Below are positions 1 to 5,080 of a DNA stretch of 5,080 nt, in pieces; within the stretch, counting starts at the first letter, position 1; the number at the start of each line of letters is the position of its first letter. The DNA is from Firmicutes bacterium CAG:238 (GTDB taxonomy: Bacteria > Bacillota > Clostridia > Peptostreptococcales > Anaerovoracaceae), in the NCBI GenBank assembly GCA_000435615.1, contig FR881975.1, positions 1 through 5,080 on the forward strand, in the 5' to 3' direction. The position numbers were made by a program, and so were the translations under genes. The notes below the pieces were generated by a model. That model was not told where the DNA came from and ran no database searches. It saw nothing but the letters and a program-made list of their open reading frames with translations.

Positions 1-452
1 AGCAGGAAGTCATAGACACTCATAATCAACACGCCGGACTCATTGTAATAAGGTGCAGGCGTATCTTTGGTAATAATCATTCGCTTGAAAAAATCTCCTG
101 TAAGCATTAAAGATCTCTGTTCCTGCTCCATTTTGGCCTGATCCGGAATCGCGTAAGCGGACTGGATATAATAACGTTTGGAACCTTTGTTGCAGACGAA
201 GTCAATCTCCAACTGCTTGCGGATGCTGTTCCCCTTTTCATTGGTGCCGTACTGCACAATAATACTTTACCGGCGTATCAATGTGTTTCTTTCCCTTCAC
301 ATCATCTCGAATTGCGCTGTCGATCACGAAGGAATCACAGAGATAATCAATATACTTCTTGATTGTCGAATTGCTGATTTTCTTATTTTTGACCGATCGG
401 AAGGTTTCTTGCTGATGAGTGTATGCAGATAGCGATCTCTTTTAATTTCCGT
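1..452 (-). pseudogene. AAA_14/DUF4143 ATPase, degraded copy with lost start and two internal deletions; 3' end off window
   Basis: Three pieces of one ATPase are readable, each compared with the intact relative at 1384-2703. Piece A (452-405) reads EIKRDRYLHTLISKK and matches RQRDHYLNKLIGFQ near that protein's N-terminus. Piece B (about 400-262) reads TIKKYIDYLCDSFVID, then KGKKHIDTPVKYY; it matches TVQAYVNALLKSYFFY and KGKAYLRTLGKYY. Piece C (257-1) reads KQLEIDFVCNKGSKRYYIQ, matching AEVDFIA...KKYIQ, and runs to LIMSVYDFL at the edge. The A/B junction (about 400-405) skips some 250 residues, including Walker A, Walker B and sensor 1. The B/C junction (about 258-264) skips about 36. Both change frame. 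A perfect AGGAGG (461-466) lies 8 bases before codon ACG (450-452), where ATG is expected. It cannot make a working ATPase. Family identity is confident; deletion sizes are estimates from the intact copy. Confidence 0.85.
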
Positions 453-600
453 GTATAGCACCTCCTGTTGAAGATTTTTGCGGTTTCCTGCAAAAATCTT
501 TTAATCGGAAATTCAAAATAAAATAAGCGCATAATTCCCTTTTCGTTATTTCAAGTTTAGCTGATTTTTTGAAATAAATATGAAGCATTTGTTCAATCAT
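442..600 (-). pseudogene. Short ORF starting like an AbiEii toxin; probable toxin remnant (52 codons)
   Basis: The ATG (600-598) overlaps the TGA of the AbiEi-like antitoxin gene (599-597) in an ATGA arrangement, the translational coupling expected for an abiEi-abiEii pair. The first residues, MIEQML, resemble the start of many AbiEii nucleotidyltransferase toxins as I remember them. The rest is lysine- and phenylalanine-rich and has no nucleotidyltransferase motif (no GGTALR-like or DLD-like segment), and it stops after 52 codons, whereas AbiEii proteins are usually well over 200 residues. Its last third runs through the palindrome (471-500) and ribosome binding site of the broken ATPase, so the reading frame there is fortuitous. 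I read it as the first codons of a deleted toxin joined to unrelated DNA. It could instead be an unrelated small coupled ORF. Confidence 0.45.
471..500. repeat. Perfect 11-bp inverted repeat upstream of the broken DUF4143 ATPase
   Basis: The arms are AAGATTTTTGC (471-481) and GCAAAAATCTT (490-500) with an 8-base centre. The core TTTTTGC-N8-GCAAAAA is identical in sequence and spacing to the one at 2753-2780 in front of the intact relative. It lies 4 bases before the AGGAGG of the broken ATPase. No T-run follows either arm in the direction of transcription, so a terminator is unlikely; an operator or translation-blocking hairpin is an inference. Confidence 0.8.
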
Positions 601-1193
601 CGTACCCATTTTTGCATTCTCCTTAGTAAAATCTCAAATTTGGCAACATTAGTCGCATGGTACGCATTTGACAGCTGTTCAATTTTCTTGGCATCTAATT
701 TTAAAAGTTCCTCTTTTTCGATTCGAAGATTCTGAAACAGCAATTCTGCCAATTCTTCCGTGTTTTTTACCGGGGACATCGTATAGAGCTTATCGCACAG
801 TGCCTTCTCCGGTTCTGCAATTCGATAAAAATATTCTCCCTCTTGTATCAAGTTGATTCCCAGCGGAAATGCGGCAGATGGCACATCTCGATAAGAAAAA
901 TTTCCGAAAGGTGTTTGGAAGATTTTTTTCTTTTTCTTCTCAAAGGTTGCACAGGTAATGGTATATACGGCTTCAGGAATCAGGTTATAATATGCCAGCG
1001 CATATTCAAACGAAATGTACGACGGTCCGTAAATGCTGCCTGCCAGCAAATATCCGGGAGTATTTTTATTTGTTTCGTACAATCCTCTCGTAATGCGGAA
1101 GCATTCTCCTTGATTCGCCATTCGTGAAAGTTTCGCCTTTGGATTTGCATAACTTCGCAGTTCCTCGAGAATCATGTTTGTCGTTTTTATCAT
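597..1193 (-). CDS. AbiEi-type antitoxin / transcriptional regulator (type IV toxin-antitoxin family), toxin apparently lost
   Basis: The protein has 198 residues. Residues about 1-45 look like the winged-helix N-terminus of AbiEi antitoxins, ending in the wing-like FRITRGLYE. Residues 57-82 (PSYISFEYALAYYNLIPE, then YTITCAT) and the stretch AEPEKALCDKLY at 126-137 are typical of the AbiEi C-terminal domain. Such proteins repress their own promoter and counteract an AbiEii nucleotidyltransferase toxin. I chose the ATG at 1193 because a GAGGTG site (1199-1204) precedes it, and because the -10 box (1213-1218) overlaps an in-frame ATG at 1214, which therefore cannot lie in the transcript. The gene is complete and visibly more A+T-rich than purL. 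Downstream, the expected toxin start is present (600) but the toxin is not, leaving an orphan antitoxin. It may survive as a regulator or protect against related toxins elsewhere. Confidence 0.85.
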   Translation of the reverse strand: MIKTTNMILEELRSYANPKAKLSRMANQGECFRITRGLYETNKNTPGYLLAGSIYGPSYISFEYALAYYNLIPEAVYTITCATFEKKKKKIFQTPFGNFSYRDVPSAAFPLGINLIQEGEYFYRIAEPEKALCDKLYTMSPVKNTEELAELLFQNLRIEKEELLKLDAKKIEQLSNAYHATNVAKFEILLRRMQKWVR

Positions 1194-1252
1194 ATTTTCA
1201 CCTCTTAGTATCATTATATTGGATTAAATGGTGAAAATCAAGCATTTTTTCA
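1194..1252. promoter_or_regulatory. Candidate operator repeats around the antitoxin promoter
   Basis: ATTTTCAC (1194-1201) and GTGAAAAT (1231-1238) form an 8-bp inverted repeat flanking the -10 region, and a further TTTTCA (1247-1252) forms TGAAAA-N9-TTTTCA with the second copy across the -35 box. AbiEi antitoxins are known to repress their promoters through inverted repeats. That these repeats are the operators is inference. The sequence is A+T-rich, and the first copy overlaps the ribosome binding region, so chance is possible. Confidence 0.35.
1213..1241 (-). promoter_or_regulatory. Sigma-A promoter of the AbiEi-type antitoxin gene
   Basis: Read on the minus strand, TTGATT (1241-1236) and TATAAT (1218-1213) are separated by exactly 17 bases. 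The -10 is a perfect consensus. A start point near 1206 would leave a very short leader of about 13 bases before the ATG at 1193, still containing the GAGGTG site. Confidence 0.8.
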
Positions 1253-1264
1253 TTGTCCGAACCA

Positions 1265-1383
1265 TTACACCAACTGTTCCTCGTAAATCAAAAAAATTCC
1301 GGCATTTTCCTTTGCGATATCAATCATACGCTTTGTAAATCCGCTTTTGCTGAATATTACGAATTCCACCTCGTCTTGTCTTC
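1265..1383 (-). pseudogene. C-terminal remnant of an archaeal-type ATPase (ATPase_2/DUF234 type)
   Basis: Directly after the stop of the DUF4143 ATPase an open frame reads DEVEFVIFSKSGFTKRMIDI, then AKENAGIFLIYEEQLV and a stop (TAA, 1267-1265). The FSKSGFT segment followed by an amphipathic stretch and a short hydrophobic strand is how proteins of the ATPase_2/DUF234 group end, as I recall them. There is no start codon with a ribosome binding site, so it is not a gene by itself. The upstream part of such a protein lies at 2781-3379 on the same strand and stops short of exactly this segment. I infer both are halves of one gene, now separated by the intact DUF4143 ATPase. About 50 residues between the halves are missing. 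Confidence 0.7.
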
Positions 1384-2703
1384 CTATTCACCGAGCAGCC
1401 ATTCTATGAGGTTTTCAGATTTGATGCCGTCATAGGAAGCATCAAGCCCCGGCTCAAGGGATAACACGATTTTTTCGTAGTTATCGCGAATGCTTTGCAA
1501 TGGTGCAAGTTCCCGCTTACGCACATCCTCGTTCATCATGGACTCCGTTACTTGGATATATTTTTTCTCGTCGGCGCTTGTTGCGATGAAGTCCACCTCA
1601 GCATTGCCGCTCTTGCCGATTGCTGCATCATAGCCCCGGCGAAGCAGTTCGAAGTAAACGACATTCTCGATGGCATGACCGCTGTCCCGATTGCGGAATC
1701 CCAGCAGATAATTGCGAAGACCGATGTCAACGATATAATATTTCCCCAAGGTACGGAGATAGGCTTTGCCCTTGATATCAAAGCGCTTGATTTCATAGAA
1801 GAAATAACTTTTCAGAAGCGCATTCACATATGCCTGCACAGTATGTGCACTGGGAGCACCTTTACGTTTTTCGTCGTCCAAAAGCCCCTCGTTTACCAGT
1901 GTGTTGCCGATGGATGCAATAGAAACACTGGAACCGATGTTATCTGCAAGGAACAGGATGATTTTACGCAGCAGCGCAGGATCTGTAATCTGTTTTTGGC
2001 CCCTGTGCTTTTCTCTCTCTAAAATATCACGAATGACCACCGTGGAATAGATGCCGTCAAGAAGCGCCAGTGCCTTTTCCTGCTCCAGCCCAACATCAGC
2101 AATGCCTGGCATCCCGCCGAAACGCATATAGGCATCAAAAACCTCCCTCAGTTCATAGCGTTCACCGTTCTTGTCGAATACCTGTTTGCGAAGTCCACCG
2201 AGTGCACTTTGTGTTTCACGAACTTCAAAACCGTGAAAATCAAGGAACTCACGGAAAGAGAGCGGCAGCATTTTGATTTCCACACACCGTCCGGATAGAT
2301 AGGTGGAATACTCCGAAGACAGAAGATAAGCGTTTGACCCGGTAACATAGATGTCACAGTCAAAGTCCACCCTGAAGGCGTTTACCGCATCTTCCCAGGC
2401 TCTGATTCGCTGCAGCTCATCAAAGAAAAGATACATCCGCTTTCCGGATACGATGCGTTCTTTCACGTAGCGATAGATGTCATCGGCACTCATCCCCCGA
2501 AAATCAAAGGATTCAAAGTTCATCTCAATGATTTGTTCCGGTGAAATTCCGGTATCCTTCAAATGCCGGACCATCAGCTTCAACAGACTGGACTTTCCGC
2601 AGCGGCGAATGCCGGTAATCACCTTGACCGGCTCGGTATCTTGAAAACCAATCAGCTTGTTTAAATAGTGATCTCGTTGTCTGAGTTCGTGGGAATCTAT
2701 CAT
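1384..2703 (-). CDS. AAA_14/DUF4143-family ATP-binding protein
   Basis: The protein has 439 residues, a normal length for the family. The N-terminal AAA+ domain has Walker A GIRRCGKS (31-38), Walker B YLFFDELQ (91-98, acidic pair D95-E96), a sensor-like TGSN (121-124) and an SGR (137-139) that could be the arginine finger. A middle helical, winged-helix-like part (about 240-310) leads to the DUF4143 C-terminus. There E346, E369/D371 in AEVDF and Q384 in KKYIQ are arranged like a PD-(D/E)XK nuclease fold; nuclease activity is not shown. Cellular role is unknown; the family is widespread in anaerobes and often multicopy. I chose the ATG at 2703 because AGGAGG (2713-2718) precedes it by 9 bases, and an in-frame ATG further up (2754) lies in the -35 box. 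All motifs are intact, unlike the second copy at 1-452. Confidence 0.93.
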   Translation of the reverse strand: MIDSHELRQRDHYLNKLIGFQDTEPVKVITGIRRCGKSSLLKLMVRHLKDTGISPEQIIEMNFESFDFRGMSADDIYRYVKERIVSGKRMYLFFDELQRIRAWEDAVNAFRVDFDCDIYVTGSNAYLLSSEYSTYLSGRCVEIKMLPLSFREFLDFHGFEVRETQSALGGLRKQVFDKNGERYELREVFDAYMRFGGMPGIADVGLEQEKALALLDGIYSTVVIRDILEREKHRGQKQITDPALLRKIILFLADNIGSSVSIASIGNTLVNEGLLDDEKRKGAPSAHTVQAYVNALLKSYFFYEIKRFDIKGKAYLRTLGKYYIVDIGLRNYLLGFRNRDSGHAIENVVYFELLRRGYDAAIGKSGNAEVDFIATSADEKKYIQVTESMMNEDVRKRELAPLQSIRDNYEKIVLSLEPGLDASYDGIKSENLIEWLLGE

Positions 2704-2725
2704 GTCTTCACACCTCCTGCGTTTT

Positions 2726-2754
2726 AGTATAGCACAAGCTGATGAAATAATCAA
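2726..2754 (-). promoter_or_regulatory. Sigma-A promoter of the intact DUF4143 ATPase
   Basis: Read on the minus strand, TTGATT (2754-2749) and TATACT (2731-2726) are 17 bases apart, with TG one base before the -10 (extended -10). The first two bases of the -35 belong to the palindrome at 2753-2780, so a protein on the palindrome would probably touch RNA polymerase. The ribosome binding site AGGAGG follows at 2718-2713. Confidence 0.75.
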
Positions 2755-2780
2755 CTTTTTGCATTTCAGTGCAAAAAGTT
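2753..2780. repeat. Perfect 11-bp inverted repeat at the promoter of the intact DUF4143 ATPase
   Basis: The arms AACTTTTTGCA (2753-2763) and TGCAAAAAGTT (2770-2780) are perfectly complementary, with a 6-base loop. The inner core TTTTTGC-N8-GCAAAAA matches the repeat at 471-500. A related half-site, ACTTTTTTTGCA, lies at 2791-2802. The position against the -35 element suggests an operator, possibly bound by the ATPase itself or a partner; this is inference. Confidence 0.85.
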
Positions 2781-3379
2781 TTAAAATTTGACTTTTTTTG
2801 CAAAGTTAGGGCTTCGCCAATTTAACATGACATCAATTTCTGTGTCCCCATCAAAATCATTCGGCCAATAGGAACCGATGCGGGACGGTACAAAAGGAAT
2901 CGCCCCGTCCGTAAGTGTAGCTAAATAGGGAGTTAACGCAGATGTTTCCTGTCCAAGCACACCGGCAATCTTTCCAAGCTTATGGCTGCCGTCCGTCTTC
3001 AAAGAACTCCAAATATTTCGGAACTCCGCTTGTTACGGCATATTGTTCTACTGCCTGATCAAATGGCATCTGCTGAACAGCGTATACATCCGTAAACGGC
3101 AGTGGTGCCAATCGCATCTGCGCTGTTCTGCGGCCATACAGAGGGCTGTCAAAGGTATGGGAACTCGTCAATCACAAGCACTTTCTTTTCCTCCGGCTTA
3201 TAGTCCGCAATGACGCGGAACAGATCCAGCCAATCTGTGAATACGGCTTTCTGCAGCAGCGTGTTTTTCGTTGTACGGGCGATAACACCTGCCAGCCGCT
3301 TCATGCTCTGGCTTTCCAATTCCTCTGTGGCAAGAAAATAAAATGCTGTTTTCCCCACCGCCCTGTCACTTCCCCGCCC
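2781..3379 (-). pseudogene. Archaeal-type ATPase (ATPase_2/DUF234 type), degraded by several internal deletions; 5' part
   Basis: Pieces of one protein follow each other in the correct order. VGKTA (3358-3344) is the end of the P-loop, and FYFLATEELESQ follows at once, without the helix normally between. KKVLVIDEFPYL is Walker B (ends about 3151). DSPLYGRRTAQMRL to SGVPKYLEFFEDG (about 3153-2990) is in a new frame. GSHKLGKIAGVLGQETSAL (about 2995-2915) is a winged-helix segment, again in a new frame. PFVPSRIGSYW to DTEIDVM (about 2904-2826) is the start of the C-terminal DUF234 nuclease-like domain. The N-terminus before the P-loop is absent and the P-loop itself is altered. About half of the usual family length remains. 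The C-terminal end seems to lie at 1265-1383. The product cannot be functional. Junction positions are approximate, as no intact copy is in the window. Confidence 0.8.
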
Positions 3380-3409
3380 CGTCCTGCATATACTGCTAAG
3401 GGTGAAAAA

Positions 3410-3622
3410 ATGGGAAATAACTATAACTGCAATAATCACAACAACTGCGGCCCGAGAAAGAAAAAGGGCTTTAAAATATGCAAAGAGACCAAGGATGTCG
3501 GCTTCGTGCTTTTGGTTTTCGGCGCAGTTACGCTCTGCGCTCTTTTCCTCCCGCCGAAAGCATGGCTGATTATTCTTGGAGTTTTACTCATCATTTGCGG
3601 AATTTCACTAATGAGAAAATAA
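3410..3622 (+). CDS. Small Asn/Cys-rich two-pass membrane protein of unknown function
   Basis: The 70-residue protein starts at an ATG 7 bases after AAGGG (3398-3402). Seven of the first twelve residues are Asn (positions 3, 4, 6, 8, 9, 11, 12), with Cys7, His10 and Cys13, then a basic patch RKKKG (16-20). Two hydrophobic segments follow, about 30-47 and 51-68, joined by a tight PPK turn, and the protein ends MRK. This predicts a membrane hairpin; topology is not decided by sequence alone, though the basic patch would favour a cytoplasmic N-terminus. Cys24, Cys43 and Cys63 are further cysteines. Codon use looks normal and a terminator follows the stop, supporting a real gene. I do not recognise a named family. 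It is convergent with purL and diverges from the broken ATPase; no convincing promoter is seen. Confidence 0.7.
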   Translation: MGNNYNCNNHNNCGPRKKKGFKICKETKDVGFVLLVFGAVTLCALFLPPKAWLIILGVLLIICGISLMRK

Positions 3623-3665
3623 GGGCCTTGGCCGCGCAGGTTTTGCGAGCGACTAAAGCCCTTTT
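3621..3665. terminator. Hairpin terminator between convergent genes
   Basis: AAGGGC (3621-3626) pairs with GCCCTT (3658-3663), and the T-run continues to 3665. An inner stem CGCGCA / TGCGAG with one mismatch can extend the structure. The outer stem begins at the small gene's stop codon and ends 3 bases beyond the purL stop, so it can stop transcription from both sides; the T-run is better for the rightward gene. Confidence 0.65.
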
Positions 3666-3668
3666 GAT

Positions 3669-5080
3669 TTATTTGAAGTATCTTACTGCGGATTCAAACA
3701 TCTGCATATCGAATCTGCCCGGAACATTCCGGTACAGACCGCTGCCGATTCGTTCGGAATGGCCCATCTTGCCCAAAACTCTGCCGTCAGGTGAAATCAG
3801 ACCTTCCACAGCCCAGTCTGAGCCGTTAGGATTGTACTGGATTTTGTCCGTCGGATTTGAGCTTAAATCCACATACTGCGTGATAATCTGTCCGTTGTCC
3901 GCCAGATTCTGAAGCAGCTGCGTACCTGCGATGAAACGCCCCTCGCCATGGGAAATCGGCACAGTGTAAATCTCCCCGACTTCCGTGTTCATCAGCCATG
4001 GAGACTTATTGGATGCGATTCGGGTTCTTACCAGCTTCGACTGGTGGCGTCCGATTCGGTTGTAGGTCAGGGTCGGACAAGTTTCGTCTGTATCGATGAT
4101 TTTGCCGTATGGAACCAGTCCGAGTTTAATCAGTGCCTGGAAACCGTTACAGATTCCCGCCATCAGACCGTCTCTTTCCTCTAAGAGCTGCGTTACGGCT
4201 TCTTTAATTTCCGGATTGCGGAAGAATGCGGTAATCAGCTTGCCCGAACCATCCGGTTCGTCGCCGCCCGAAAAGCCGCCCGGGATGAAAATCATCTGCG
4301 ATTCTTTTATCTTTTCTGCGAAAACCTCTACGGATTTTGCTACAGCTGCCGGGCTGAGATTGTTCAGTACGAAGATTTCGCTCTCCGCACCTGCCCTCTC
4401 AAATGCCTTCGCGGTGTCATATTCGCAGTTGGTGCCCGGGAATACCGGAATCAGTGCCTTTGGTTTTGCAATTTTCACAGCGGAAGCAAATTCAGCAGGC
4501 TTTCTGTAGGACACCGTATTAATCATTCTGTCTGTCTTTTCAAGGTTACACGGGTACACAGACTCCAGCTTCTTCTCATAAAGGTCGAGAATATCGAGCA
4601 TATCTATGAGAATATCCTGTTTGGAGATCACGAAATCCGAGCAGGTTCTTCCAAGAAGCAATGCGCCCGAAAGTTCTTCCGTTGTCTCCAAAACAAAAGC
4701 GCCGTAATGATATGCAAACAGTTCTTCCTCGTTTAAATCATAGTCGAGGTCGATACCGATGCGGTTTCCGATTATCATCTTAATCAGAGCCTCTGCTGCG
4801 CCGCCCATTCCCGGCGTCCATGCCGCTTTGATGATGCCCTGATGAATGAGTTTATGTACTTTTGCGATATTCTTTCTGATGGACGCGCAGTCCGGCAGTC
4901 CGTTTTCGTTTTCTTCCGGTTTCAGAAGATAAACAAAGTTTTCCGCTTCCTTAAATTCCGGCGAAATAACGCTGTCGATATTTTCTGTCGTGCAGGCAAA
5001 CGAAACAAGGGTCGGAGGCACATGGAGATCCTCAAACGAGCCACTCATGGAGTCTTTGCCGCCGATGGCAGCCGCTTCTA
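3669..5080 (-). CDS. purL: Phosphoribosylformylglycinamidine synthase (large fused PurL), C-terminal part
   Basis: This enzyme converts FGAR, glutamine and ATP to FGAM in the fourth step of cytosolic de novo purine synthesis. The frame is open to the right edge, so the 5' part is missing; about 469 of an expected 1200-1300 residues are here. At the edge is AAAIGGKDSMSGSFEDLHVP, typical of the synthase domain of large PurL. The second half of the synthase domain follows, then a class I glutaminase domain from KALIPVFPGTNCEYD (about 4454) onward. It holds the nucleophile Cys in GICNGFQAL (codon 4151-4149) and the His and Glu in SHGEGRF, spaced as in the known PurL triad. The end, KMGHSERIGSGLYRNVPG, is also typical. 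Nothing looks damaged. Because the glutaminase is fused, no separate purQ or purS would be needed. Other pur genes are not in the window. Confidence 0.97.
   Translation of the reverse strand, partial: EAAAIGGKDSMSGSFEDLHVPPTLVSFACTTENIDSVISPEFKEAENFVYLLKPEENENGLPDCASIRKNIAKVHKLIHQGIIKAAWTPGMGGAAEALIKMIIGNRIGIDLDYDLNEEELFAYHYGAFVLETTEELSGALLLGRTCSDFVISKQDILIDMLDILDLYEKKLESVYPCNLEKTDRMINTVSYRKPAEFASAVKIAKPKALIPVFPGTNCEYDTAKAFERAGAESEIFVLNNLSPAAVAKSVEVFAEKIKESQMIFIPGGFSGGDEPDGSGKLITAFFRNPEIKEAVTQLLEERDGLMAGICNGFQALIKLGLVPYGKIIDTDETCPTLTYNRIGRHQSKLVRTRIASNKSPWLMNTEVGEIYTVPISHGEGRFIAGTQLLQNLADNGQIITQYVDLSSNPTDKIQYNPNGSDWAVEGLISPDGRVLGKMGHSERIGSGLYRNVPGRFDMQMFESAVRYFK

Noticed and set aside
178..432. 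Rightward open frame of 84 codons opposite the broken ATPase
   Set aside because: The minus strand carries recognisable ATPase segments throughout; the plus-strand frame has no ribosome binding site or domain.
471..500. Rho-independent terminator for the antitoxin gene
   Set aside because: The stem is A+T-rich, and no run of T follows it on the minus strand; its twin sits at a promoter, so a regulatory site fits better.
1495..2022. Rightward open frame of 175 codons opposite the intact DUF4143 ATPase
   Set aside because: It is antisense to a gene with clear Walker motifs, has no family features, and is explained by the codon pattern of the real gene.
3389..3394. TATACT as a -10 box for the small membrane protein gene
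   Set aside because: A start point from it would fall in or after the AAGGG ribosome binding site (3398-3402), and no -35 box is found at 16-18 bases.
3948..4509. Rightward open frames inside purL
   Set aside because: They lie opposite the conserved glutaminase domain and show no protein family signal.
1..5080. CRISPR array, tRNA, rRNA or insertion sequence
   Set aside because: No regularly spaced repeats, no tRNA-like cloverleaf and no transposase reading frame were seen on either strand.

Overview
The window reads as chromosomal DNA of a Gram-positive anaerobe of the class Clostridia. The basis is the long PurL with a fused glutaminase domain, strong AGGAGG-type ribosome binding sites, textbook sigma-A promoters, and many ATPase and toxin-antitoxin relatives of a Firmicutes type. 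I cannot name the genus.

Right side (3621-5080): the 3' end of purL, a purine biosynthesis gene, runs leftward off the right edge. It converges on a short rightward gene (3410-3622) for a small protein with an Asn/Cys-rich N-terminus and two membrane segments. A GC-rich hairpin (3621-3665) sits between the two stops and can serve both.

Middle and left (1-3379) is an accessory zone, all on the minus strand, made of whole and broken ATPase and toxin-antitoxin genes. (a) 2781-3379 is a wrecked archaeal-type ATPase (ATPase_2/DUF234 type) with several internal deletions. (b) 1384-2703 is an intact AAA_14/DUF4143 ATPase with its own promoter and a perfect palindrome at its -35 element. (c) 1265-1383 looks like the missing C-terminus of the ATPase in (a), so (b) appears to split that gene. 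(d) 597-1193 is an intact AbiEi-type antitoxin with its own consensus promoter. (e) 442-600 starts where an AbiEii toxin should start, with an ATGA overlap, but is only 52 codons long, so the toxin seems lost. (f) 1-452 is a second AAA_14/DUF4143 ATPase, broken by a lost start codon (ACG) and two internal deletions.

The most unusual signal is that both DUF4143 ATPase loci, which differ a good deal in protein sequence, have the same core palindrome TTTTTGC-N8-GCAAAAA just upstream. In both cases the ATPase lies within or directly against the remnant of another gene. I infer that such ATPases may travel as small units with a cognate operator-like palindrome. No complete new multi-gene system is visible; the surviving intact accessory genes are one ATPase and one orphan antitoxin.
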